Assembly: GCF_018390555.1 (NCBI RefSeq)
Contig: NZ_JAHBGB010000006.1
Span: 310,001 to 374,000, forward strand
Source: Ancylobacter oerskovii
GTDB taxonomy: Bacteria; Pseudomonadota; Alphaproteobacteria; Rhizobiales; Xanthobacteraceae
DNA length: 64,000 nt
Reading direction: 5' to 3'
Shown here: positions 57,035-64,000 of the stretch, piece by piece
Layout of the letters: each line of letters starts with the position of its first letter
Numbering within the stretch: the first letter of the stretch is position 1
Notes under the pieces: generated by a model
What the model was told of the DNA's origin: nothing
Seen by the model: only the letters and a program-made list of their open reading frames with translations
Database searches by the model: none
Position numbers and translations under genes: made by a program

Positions 57035-57579
57035 ACGCTCGGTCCCAAGCTGATGTCGCTCCCGGATGGAATAGTGCCGATCGGCGTCACCCCGCCCACA
57101 ACAGCAGTTCAAGAAGGGATCTTCTGCGCAGAACAGAGTGCCGGTCAGCCACCACTGCCTCAAGGCTGGCGCTCCGCGCCACCGCTCACGCGGCTGCGGC
57201 CTTGACCCAGCCGCGGCAGACCGGCAGGGGCTGGTCATCGCGAAAGGAGTGTTGTGAGCAGCCTCTCACTTCCGATGGGATTTTGGACGCGGAGGATACG
57301 CCGGGAGGACACGTTCGCAGCGGCTATCACCAATGACGGTTTGGGGGCCGTATCCTGCCTGTCCGGTTTTGGTGGCCCAAATGAGGGAACCTGCCGCTCG
57401 GTCGCACAATTCTGGCGGTAGATTTCGCGCGCCATCTCGGACATTCGCGACCGCTACGGCGCTGACAGGACGCTGCTTCCGCTAGCCAGGCTTTAGTCGT
57501 CGGCCTTGTCGAGTGCCGAGACGCGATCCAAGATGCCCCTAGTCAGCTGAGCGATTGTCCTCGAGGTGGAATCGCCATC
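57035..57579. other. Non-coding gap between relaxase and methyltransferase genes
   Basis: 545 bases with no credible gene. A perfect 12-base palindrome TTCTGCGCAGAA lies at 57122-57133. A GGCTGCGGC/GCCGCGGC imperfect inverted pair is seen near 57190-57225. This may be a recombination or termination zone. Confidence 0.4.
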
Positions 57580-58878
57580 GTGCTACGCTCAATCGAGTCA
57601 TCATTTTGTATTCTGAGAGCAGCTCGTGAAATGTTCCTGAAATCGATCCTAGGCGAACCTCTCGACTCGCAAATGGAGGGCACCGTATTAACCGGCGCTC
57701 CACCCGCACCCGGACCGATTTCTAAGAAGCATTTCACCGTCGTCGGCATGTTCGCTGGCATCGGGGGGCTCGAATGCGGTTTTCATCAACACGGTCATCG
57801 GAGCGTCCTGCTCTGTGACGCAGACGATCGCGCCCGTGCGGTCCTCGCCAATCGCTTCCCCAAAGTGCAGATAAGCGACGATGTTCGCACTGTGGGCAAG
57901 CTGCCTGACTGCGATGTCTTGACCGCGGGATTCCCCTGCCAAGATCTCAGCCAGGTTGGTCGCAGGAAGGGAATCTCGGGGCCAAACTCGGGCCTGATCG
58001 ACGTACTGCTTGAGCTTCTCCGGAAGGCTAGGCCGGGGCCTGCATGGCTGGTTCTTGAGAACGTTCCATTCATGCTCAGCCTCGATGGTGGACGCGCCAT
58101 CGATCGGATCGCAACCGAGCTTGAGGCGATGGGTTTCATGTGGGCCTATCGCACCGTGGATGCGCGCTCCTTCGGCCTGCCGCAGCGACGCCGGCGGGTG
58201 GTGATCCTCGCCTCTCGCGTAAATGATCCACGGCCGGCCCTGCTCGGAATCGACGCCCGTGCGCCGTTGATCGACAAACGCGGGGTACATGCGTGTGGCT
58301 TTTACTGGACGGAGGGCAACACCGGCATTGGATGGGCCATCGATGCGACACCTCCGCTCAAAGGTGGGTCATCACTGCACATCCCATCGCCGCCGGCCAT
58401 CTGGTTCCCGAGGCGTCGATTGATCGGCGTGCCCTCAATCGAGGATGCGGAACGCCTACAGGGGTTCGATCCAAAATGGACGGAGGTTTGCGGCGAGGAT
58501 GCTCGGCAGGCTCGCCAACGCTGGCGTTTGGTCGGCAATGCCGTAAGCGTACCCTTCGCCGCGTGGATCGCGGAGCGACTGCAGCACGCGGGCGAGTATC
58601 ATAGCGACGACGAACCCTTGCTCACCGGGACCCGCTGGCCGAGTGCCGGTTGGGGATGCGAGGGCCAGCGAGGCCGATCCACGGTGTCGGAATGGCCGGT
58701 CGCCCGCCCACAGCAGCACCTCGCCTCATTCCTATCTGGAGTTGTGAAACCGTTGTCCCGCAAGGCTGCGTCCGGCTTCCTTTCCCGGCTTGAACGAAGC
58801 ACCTTGCGATACGAGGAGGCTTTTCGCCTCGATCTCCATCACCATATTGCAGTGCATGACGCGGCCGAAGCGTCTTGA
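57580..58878 (+). CDS. dcm: DNA (cytosine-5-)-methyltransferase
   Basis: A 432-residue C5 methyltransferase. Motif I is FAGIGGLECGF (58-68), the catalytic loop is GFPCQDLSQVG (Cys120), motif VI is ENVP (Glu160), motif VIII is QRRRRVVILAS, and motifs IX-X lie in RLQGFDPKW and RLVGNAVSVPFAAWI. A C-terminal extension of about 90 residues follows motif X. GTG 57580 has GGTGGA upstream; in-frame ATGs at 57631 and 57673 are weaker. It overlaps vsr by 23 bases. It would mark a short sequence with 5-methylcytosine, protecting it from a linked nuclease; candidate nucleases are the HNH gene and the helicase module that follow on the other strand. Confidence 0.93.
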   Translation: MLRSIESSFCILRAAREMFLKSILGEPLDSQMEGTVLTGAPPAPGPISKKHFTVVGMFAGIGGLECGFHQHGHRSVLLCDADDRARAVLANRFPKVQISDDVRTVGKLPDCDVLTAGFPCQDLSQVGRRKGISGPNSGLIDVLLELLRKARPGPAWLVLENVPFMLSLDGGRAIDRIATELEAMGFMWAYRTVDARSFGLPQRRRRVVILASRVNDPRPALLGIDARAPLIDKRGVHACGFYWTEGNTGIGWAIDATPPLKGGSSLHIPSPPAIWFPRRRLIGVPSIEDAERLQGFDPKWTEVCGEDARQARQRWRLVGNAVSVPFAAWIAERLQHAGEYHSDDEPLLTGTRWPSAGWGCEGQRGRSTVSEWPVARPQQHLASFLSGVVKPLSRKAASGFLSRLERSTLRYEEAFRLDLHHHIAVHDAAEAS

Positions 58879-59305
58879 AGCCGTCGCACCGGCGACCTCT
58901 AAACGGATGGCAGCGACAACGGCACGCGACAATTCACGCGAGCGCGCCCTGCGTTCCGAGCTGCACCGCCGAGGTCTGCGGTTCCGCCTACATCAGCGCT
59001 TACTGACAGGCTCGCGTCGTACCGTCGATATCGTTTTCCTGGGTGCGCGGACGGCCGTCCTTCTCGATGGATGCTTCTGGCATGGTTGCCCGACGCACGG
59101 CACTTGGCCGAAAAATAATGCGGTGTGGTGGCGCGAGAAGATCGAGGCCAATATTGCCCGCGATCGAGACACCGACCGCAAATTGATTGAAACGGGTTGG
59201 AAGGTGATGCGCATCTGGGAGCACGAACCGATCGCGGCCGCGGCCGACCGGATCGAAGCCTCGGTGAGGGCGGCCAGCGGTCGTATCGAGGGGAAGCGCG
59301 TCTGA
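58856..59305 (+). CDS. vsr: Very short patch repair endonuclease (Vsr)
   Basis: A 149-residue Vsr nuclease that nicks next to T:G mismatches left by deamination of 5-methylcytosine. The active Asp lies in TVDIVFLG (Asp58), the zinc/catalytic block is DGCFWHGCPTHGTWP (about 71-85), and KVMRIWEHE closes the core. ATG 58856 overlaps the methyltransferase end by 23 bases, so the pair is translationally linked, as usual for dcm-vsr. An in-frame ATG at 58907 would still keep the core. Confidence 0.92.
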   Translation: MTRPKRLEAVAPATSKRMAATTARDNSRERALRSELHRRGLRFRLHQRLLTGSRRTVDIVFLGARTAVLLDGCFWHGCPTHGTWPKNNAVWWREKIEANIARDRDTDRKLIETGWKVMRIWEHEPIAAAADRIEASVRAASGRIEGKRV

Positions 59306-59308
59306 GCT

Positions 59309-60325
59309 TCAAGAGCGGCTCAGATGCGTTGGCTTTCCGGATCGCGCATACCACAGGAGGCTATCGCACTTCTGGGTCACGGTATGAAAACCGTGCTGCG
59401 ATGGCCGGATATAATCATGACTTTCGGCCCTCATCGGACGTGGCGGTGGGCGCTGGATCATATGAAGACCAAGCTTCACCGCGTCTGCGTCCTTCAATTG
59501 CGATGAGAACAGGGAGTGCCCGTCCTCCTCGAATCCAATAAGGCCGTGATCGAATAGGAAGTCGGCGTGCGGGGCCAGCATAAGGCCGTTGAACCCGTCG
59601 AGCCGTTCGGCTGCCGTTCCGCAGGCGCGCCATGGCTTGATATGGCTGGGGATCAGTAGGCTGGGCTTATCGACTCCAGTGATGCGGCAGCTCGGCTCGA
59701 CTTCGAGGACACGCTTGCGGAAGAGGCCTTGCCCGCGACGTGCGCGGGTCAATTGTTCGCGAACCGTGGCGTCAAGTGAGGCGTCATCGAGGATGCTACG
59801 CTCGACTAGGTCGTCGAGGGTCGTCGCGAAATCCGCGTTCGTGGTGCTCGGTACGGCTAGAAGATCGAGGTGAGGAAGACGCGCAGCTTCTAGGATTAGA
59901 TCGATGACACCTCGATCGACCTCGGCGAGATACGCTTTCTGGTTGCCATTGCCGCTGAGAGGTTGGATCGGGGAATGAGTGGGTGGTAGCAATGGTGCCA
60001 GGCGAGACAGCAAGTCCTTTGGTCGTACAGCCAATTCGGTGTCGAGCCATTGCACAGGCAACAGCCATCCGACCGCGCTCCAATACGCGCCGATCCTGCC
60101 AAATTCCTCGGGTTTCGGCGCACTGATCGCGAAGTCCGCGACGATGCCAATTCCTCCGACGCGTCCCTCCGCGTAGGAGAGGACGATATCGCCTGGTGAT
60201 GCGGCGCGCATGTTGTCGTAGAATCGGCTACGAGCACCATTGGCCTCGGTCACGGGCGACCAGAGATAGCCGCCCGCGATCTCCTGGCGCATCGTCTGCG
60301 CGTGGTTGACCCACCAGTATCGCAC
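59309..60325 (-). CDS. HNH endonuclease with EVE/PUA-like N-terminal domain
   Basis: A 338-residue predicted restriction nuclease. The N-terminus (MRYWWVNHAQTMRQEIAGGYLWSP, with NGARSRFYDNMRAASPGDIV) resembles the EVE/PUA-like base-sensing domain. The C-terminal HNH_2 domain has CRITGVDKPSLLIPSHIKPWRA and GLMLAPHADFLFDHGLIGF, with the HNH residues spread across these. GTG 60325 begins at the family start. It ends 3 bases from vsr on the opposite strand. An EVE-like reader plus HNH suggests cutting of modified (or unmodified) cytosine sites, complementing the adjacent methyltransferase. The remnant at 53053 is from a related HNH family. Confidence 0.88.
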   Translation of the reverse strand: MRYWWVNHAQTMRQEIAGGYLWSPVTEANGARSRFYDNMRAASPGDIVLSYAEGRVGGIGIVADFAISAPKPEEFGRIGAYWSAVGWLLPVQWLDTELAVRPKDLLSRLAPLLPPTHSPIQPLSGNGNQKAYLAEVDRGVIDLILEAARLPHLDLLAVPSTTNADFATTLDDLVERSILDDASLDATVREQLTRARRGQGLFRKRVLEVEPSCRITGVDKPSLLIPSHIKPWRACGTAAERLDGFNGLMLAPHADFLFDHGLIGFEEDGHSLFSSQLKDADAVKLGLHMIQRPPPRPMRAESHDYIRPSQHGFHTVTQKCDSLLWYARSGKPTHLSRS

Positions 60326-60514
60326 CGCGCGATCATGTCTTCTTCGTTCGCGATTTCAAAGCGCCTAATGCAGACGCCTTGGTTCTTCGACATCCGCAAT
60401 CAGGGTGAGCGGTCGACGATCGAGCGGATATGCCCCCTTCGCAACGGCCAACCAAGGCTCTCAAGCTCCGCGGGCTCCAGCCCGAATGCCGTGGTTTCAC
60501 AACCGTTCGCGCGA

Positions 60515-63500
60515 TCAATCCAACCTCACAGCGAAGAACGTGCCATTGGGTCCGTTCTCGACCACGAAGGGTGATTGAACGGCGGCGAGCTGCATCTGTA
60601 GTGATGCCAGCGGATCGAAGGCGACCACCCCCTGGGTGGTCCATGAGCCGACTCCTTGATCGAAGAATATTGTGCCGGCCCCCCCGCTGGTTCGAAAGTC
60701 GAGCCGGCGCCTGTGCGGCAGGTGCTGGTGCAGACGCAACTTGGCCGACGGCGCGACCATCGCCAACATGTGGCGGAGGACCGCGTCACGATCAACGACG
60801 TCGGGCCAATCGTCCCTCACCGTACGACCAGCTCGCGGTCGACGACCGTCGCGACGTTGGACCAGCGTGTCCACGTTGATGATCGTATCGACGTTCGCGA
60901 ATCCGGCGAGAAACTCGGTAACGAGCCGCGCGACCAGGGGGCTGAAAAGATAACGATCCGAGTAGGTGAGTTCGAGACAGGGCTCCGCGAAGACGGCCTT
61001 CAGGGCATCGTTCCGCATCATCATTGCGCGTCTGAGCCGCTGCCCGAAATCGGTCGCCGGTCCGTCAATCTCCTGTGACACTTCGAAAATGGTCTCGTGC
61101 ACGCGCTCGATCAACAGCGCACGAGAATCGATAGGAACGGCGTCCTGCTCCGAAGGATCGACCGGGCCGCGCACGACGGGCGCGGCCGAGGTGCTCGCCC
61201 AGGTCGCGGCGATGCGATAGGCTGCGGCGTCGAACGATCGCCAGGCCGTCACACGATCGCCACTTCTCGTGACGGAGAGAAGATCACGTTCGGCGCTGGA
61301 CACGCCGCGCAGGACTGCGCGCGCGCGCTCGATCCAGAGCGCGATGCGCCGCCGGGTCACGGCGTCGGCGCCGGTCACGGCGTCTGCATCGACCGAGACG
61401 ATTACGGTTCTTCCACGCGCGCCCCATCTTTCGACGATCGGCGCCATTGGCCATGCATCGAAATCCCATTCCTGCGGGCTGCCGTGAAGGACGACGGTCA
61501 ATTCGGTCTTCGGATCCGCGGACATGCGTTCGTTGAGGGCGTCGGCGAGCGGCGCGGCTTCGTACACCGTCGCATCTCCGAACAGGCTATGCTGATCCGG
61601 AAGGGCGATTCGATCGATCGTAGCGGCGAGCAGCGCCGCGGCGCCTGCGCGATCCGTCGCGTCGGCTACGTGTTGGGCGTCCGGCGCCAGGACACAGCCG
61701 GGACAGGCGCGTTGGGCGTCGGGATCGCCGCACCGTCCTGGGCGCGCGCAGTCCAGATGGGCCGCCGCCTCGCGCAACAGCCCCACCGGATCGCGCGAAA
61801 TGGTCGTCGAGAAACCGGCGCCACCACTCGCCCGATCAAAGACGACGGCGCTGAAGTTGTCGCGGCCGCGAACGTTCGGCGCAGCCGGTGCCGCGAAGCC
61901 CATTTCGTCGGCATCGATACCGAGGCGATCCGCTACCGCCTCACGCAGCGCGAGCGCGAGGGTGAGTGCGATGTCCCTGGATCGACACTCGTAAAGCTGA
62001 ATCTCGCACAGATCGGTTCGGATCTCGTGGCCGAGCATGAGATTGCGCGTCACGGCATAAGGCGCGAACTCAGGCGCGCCGCTGCAGGTGACCTGATCGA
62101 TCGCAGTGGGTGCGCCTCGCAGCGGTCTGTGCAGGGACAGTCCCGGTCCCCCGGAGGCCTCGGGCTCCGACTCGGCGCGGCCGCAGTGGAGGCACAAGGC
62201 ATAACCATGGCCATAGTCGCCGGGATTGAACCAAAAGACCGTCCCATCGGCGCTCGCCCGAACCCGTCCGACATCGGGGTCGGGTAGCGAACGCCAAGGC
62301 GCCTCTCGCGCGGACACCCAGGGATCGACGACCTTGCTACTCCCGACGTCCGATGGATCGTCGTGCACGTTGAACCGGACGTCGACGGAGAAGCCGCTCG
62401 GACTGAGATACCGTCTGGCTTCCAGGTTGCTCGATCCGCATTCGATACATGGCGTCTCCTCGACGGCGGAAGGCTTCGACGCGAGCGCGCCGCAGGTCCT
62501 ACAGGACCACATGGTGCGAAGGCTCTGGATCTCGCGCAGGCCGGCTTCCGAGACCGGTCGCTGCCAGTTGAGCGTCACGCCGGATGATTCTCGAACCACG
62601 CCGTCCACCACGATGCCGCGTCCCGGCGCGTATTCGTATATGCCGACCTCGCGAGAGCGCGAGGGATAGCCGCGGCCGAAACTGCGCTCCTGGGCCTCCT
62701 CGCCGGCGTCGGCCGCACGCTGCTTCGCCGCCTTCTCGCCAGCGGTTTCGGTGACGAATTGGACGACATCCGTGGGAAATCCGTAGGACGGAAGGAATCC
62801 CCGTCCCGCTAACTCGCCGAGCAGATATCCGCGTTCGAGGCGCCGACGCTGGAGCTCGCGAGCCTTGTTGACCGCTGCGAGTTCGACGTCCCCGGTCGGC
62901 GTGGCAGGCACCTCGGCCGCGAGCGCCTCCCATTCGGAGTGCATCTCCGCGGAAATGCGGCCGATTCGACCGCGGAGAACCTCGATCAGATCCCAACCCG
63001 GCGCGACCGGTGTTCCTGCGAGGAGCGTGGACAATTGCTCGTTCGTCCCGGGGTCGCTGGGTACGGTGTCGAGCCACGCCAGGAAGGCGATGGCCGGTAC
63101 CTGCTCTGAGTGCGGGATTGTATCGTTCGAGAGTCCGAAGAATGTACCGTTGGTGAGCTTGTGCAGCTCGGCGCCCAAGCCGGCGAGGAATCTGGCTAGC
63201 AGCAGGGCGGCCGCGTGGCGCGTCGCGATCGTCGGGCTCTCAAGGCTAACCCGCGGCGTCTTGACCTGGCGCAAGAGATAGTCAAGCGGATTGGCGATCG
63301 TCATACGGTCAAGTGGGCGGTCCTTGCACAGCGTCAATCCCACCGCGATGGGCTGCCGCTGTCGCCCTGCCCGACCGACGCGCTGCCGATAGTTGGCGAT
63401 CTCTGGCGGCGCGTTGCTGTTCAGGACGGCTTCGATGCTGCCGATGTCGACGCCCATTTCCATCGTTGTTGAGCAGCCGAGAACGTTGATCTGTCCGGCC

Positions 63501-64000
63501 TTGAACTCACGCTCATACCGTCGAAGCGTCGTGCTGGCCTGTTGGGCCGAATGCTCGGCGGCGCGAAGCCAGGGCGAGAATTTCGCTGCTCTGTCGTGCT
63601 GATCACCCCATCGCCCGGCATCCCGCAATTCTCTCACGATCGGATCGTCGGCGAGCCAGCCGTCCAACGTGTCCTCGTCCACCGCGAGCCCGGCCGGATC
63701 CCTGCGCCAGGGATAGTGCAATGTCGGCATGGTGATCGGGGTGGCCGTCGGATGGACTCCATCAACGTCATAAGGGCTCAATCCGCGCAATGTCGTATCG
63801 AGGACGCGGCGCGTCGTTGGACACCAGAATGCCTTTTCGACTTTTGCTACGGAGAGGGCTCCAAGTTTCAGGCGATAGCCATTTTCGGTCTGCGTCATGA
63901 AGCGCAGGAGCGTGCGCCACGCATCGCCGAGGACCTCCGCCACCTTGTCCTTGTCCGAACGATCCTCTGGATCGAGACCAACGGCCTGGAAGAGCAACCG
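60515..64000 (-). CDS. Very large DEAD/DEAH-type helicase with DUF1998/MZB zinc domain (partial)
   Basis: The C-terminal 1161 residues of a superfamily 2 helicase whose N-terminus lies beyond the window. Helicase motif V (GCSTTMEMGVDIG, about residues 174-186) and motif VI (YRQRVGRAGRQ, about 203-213) mark the second RecA domain. A four-Cys zinc ribbon (SCRTCG ... CIECGSS) and CLHCGR follow, then a DUF1998/MrfA-type zinc cluster (CARPGRCG ... ACPGCVL). A further 330 residues with CLELTYSDRYLFSPLVARL form an unfamiliar tail. DrmA and DrmB of DISARM together, and MrfA/YprA helicases, share parts of this layout. It lies 189 bases from the HNH gene on the same strand. It is likely the motor of the defence block. 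Confidence 0.9.
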   Translation of the reverse strand, partial: RLLFQAVGLDPEDRSDKDKVAEVLGDAWRTLLRFMTQTENGYRLKLGALSVAKVEKAFWCPTTRRVLDTTLRGLSPYDVDGVHPTATPITMPTLHYPWRRDPAGLAVDEDTLDGWLADDPIVRELRDAGRWGDQHDRAAKFSPWLRAAEHSAQQASTTLRRYEREFKAGQINVLGCSTTMEMGVDIGSIEAVLNSNAPPEIANYRQRVGRAGRQRQPIAVGLTLCKDRPLDRMTIANPLDYLLRQVKTPRVSLESPTIATRHAAALLLARFLAGLGAELHKLTNGTFFGLSNDTIPHSEQVPAIAFLAWLDTVPSDPGTNEQLSTLLAGTPVAPGWDLIEVLRGRIGRISAEMHSEWEALAAEVPATPTGDVELAAVNKARELQRRRLERGYLLGELAGRGFLPSYGFPTDVVQFVTETAGEKAAKQRAADAGEEAQERSFGRGYPSRSREVGIYEYAPGRGIVVDGVVRESSGVTLNWQRPVSEAGLREIQSLRTMWSCRTCGALASKPSAVEETPCIECGSSNLEARRYLSPSGFSVDVRFNVHDDPSDVGSSKVVDPWVSAREAPWRSLPDPDVGRVRASADGTVFWFNPGDYGHGYALCLHCGRAESEPEASGGPGLSLHRPLRGAPTAIDQVTCSGAPEFAPYAVTRNLMLGHEIRTDLCEIQLYECRSRDIALTLALALREAVADRLGIDADEMGFAAPAAPNVRGRDNFSAVVFDRASGGAGFSTTISRDPVGLLREAAAHLDCARPGRCGDPDAQRACPGCVLAPDAQHVADATDRAGAAALLAATIDRIALPDQHSLFGDATVYEAAPLADALNERMSADPKTELTVVLHGSPQEWDFDAWPMAPIVERWGARGRTVIVSVDADAVTGADAVTRRRIALWIERARAVLRGVSSAERDLLSVTRSGDRVTAWRSFDAAAYRIAATWASTSAAPVVRGPVDPSEQDAVPIDSRALLIERVHETIFEVSQEIDGPATDFGQRLRRAMMMRNDALKAVFAEPCLELTYSDRYLFSPLVARLVTEFLAGFANVDTIINVDTLVQRRDGRRPRAGRTVRDDWPDVVDRDAVLRHMLAMVAPSAKLRLHQHLPHRRRLDFRTSGGAGTIFFDQGVGSWTTQGVVAFDPLASLQMQLAAVQSPFVVENGPNGTFFAVRLD

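Noticed and set aside
60515-64000. Call of DISARM (drmA/drmB)
   Set aside because: Helicase and DUF1998 are in one chain, and no drmC, drmD or drmE is visible; the N-terminus is outside the window, so the name is not justified.

Overview
The window is GC-rich, gene-dense DNA. Its codon use strongly favours G or C at the third position, many starts overlap the previous stop (ATGA/GTGA), and its families (tripartite tricarboxylate transport, GntR/FCD regulators, DUF2161, VirD2/DUF3363 relaxase) are typical of Alphaproteobacteria. It looks like a free-living soil or plant-associated member of the Hyphomicrobiales. That placement is inference, because no rRNA or other taxonomic marker is present.

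Layout. (1) 1-8.7 kb: a cut-off M20 amidohydrolase, then a tricarboxylate uptake and breakdown block: aconitase, PrpF-family isomerase, GntR/FCD regulator and a TctCBA transporter. Two pairs of the palindrome TGTCGACA sit in front of the two transcription units. (2) 8.7-14.1 kb: ordinary genes (DUF2236 oxygenase, EamA transporter, ArsR-type regulator, Hint-domain protein, MarC, DUF2161). (3) 14.5-20.9 kb: a tightly coupled operon for an amine compound, probably an aminoethylphosphonate: binding protein, ATPase, fused permease and a class III PLP enzyme of the PbfA type, with a divergent LysR regulator. (4) 20.9-28.2 kb: one giant autotransporter with about fifteen QSIGGGGG-type repeats. (5) 28.4-34.3 kb: a catabolic cluster built around a protein very like enamidase of nicotinate breakdown, with an FAD monooxygenase, an MFS carrier, a DUF1185 protein, a duplicated dimeric alpha/beta-barrel protein and a second GntR regulator. 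(6) 34.5-46.4 kb: mixed genes: VOC protein, PAS histidine kinase, sulfotransferase, a large wHTH/NB-ARC regulator, DUF488, oxalate decarboxylase, chloroperoxidase-like hydrolase, and a two-subunit fluoride exporter with a DUF190 protein. (7) 46.5-53.1 kb: an AraC regulator divergent from a run of small-molecule enzymes. Two neighbours in the run, an SDR and an aldehyde dehydrogenase, lack key catalytic residues. (8) 53.1-64 kb: accessory DNA. It opens with an HNH endonuclease remnant, then a Tat-signal protein of unknown function, a small XRE regulator, a VirD2-like relaxase, and a defence block (cytosine methyltransferase, Vsr, HNH endonuclease, and a very large DUF1998 helicase cut by the window end).

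The most interesting parts are the Dcm-Vsr-HNH-helicase block on a relaxase-bearing island, the enamidase cluster, and the aconitase/PrpF/Tct block with its paired operators. No rRNA, tRNA, CRISPR array or intact insertion sequence was recognised.
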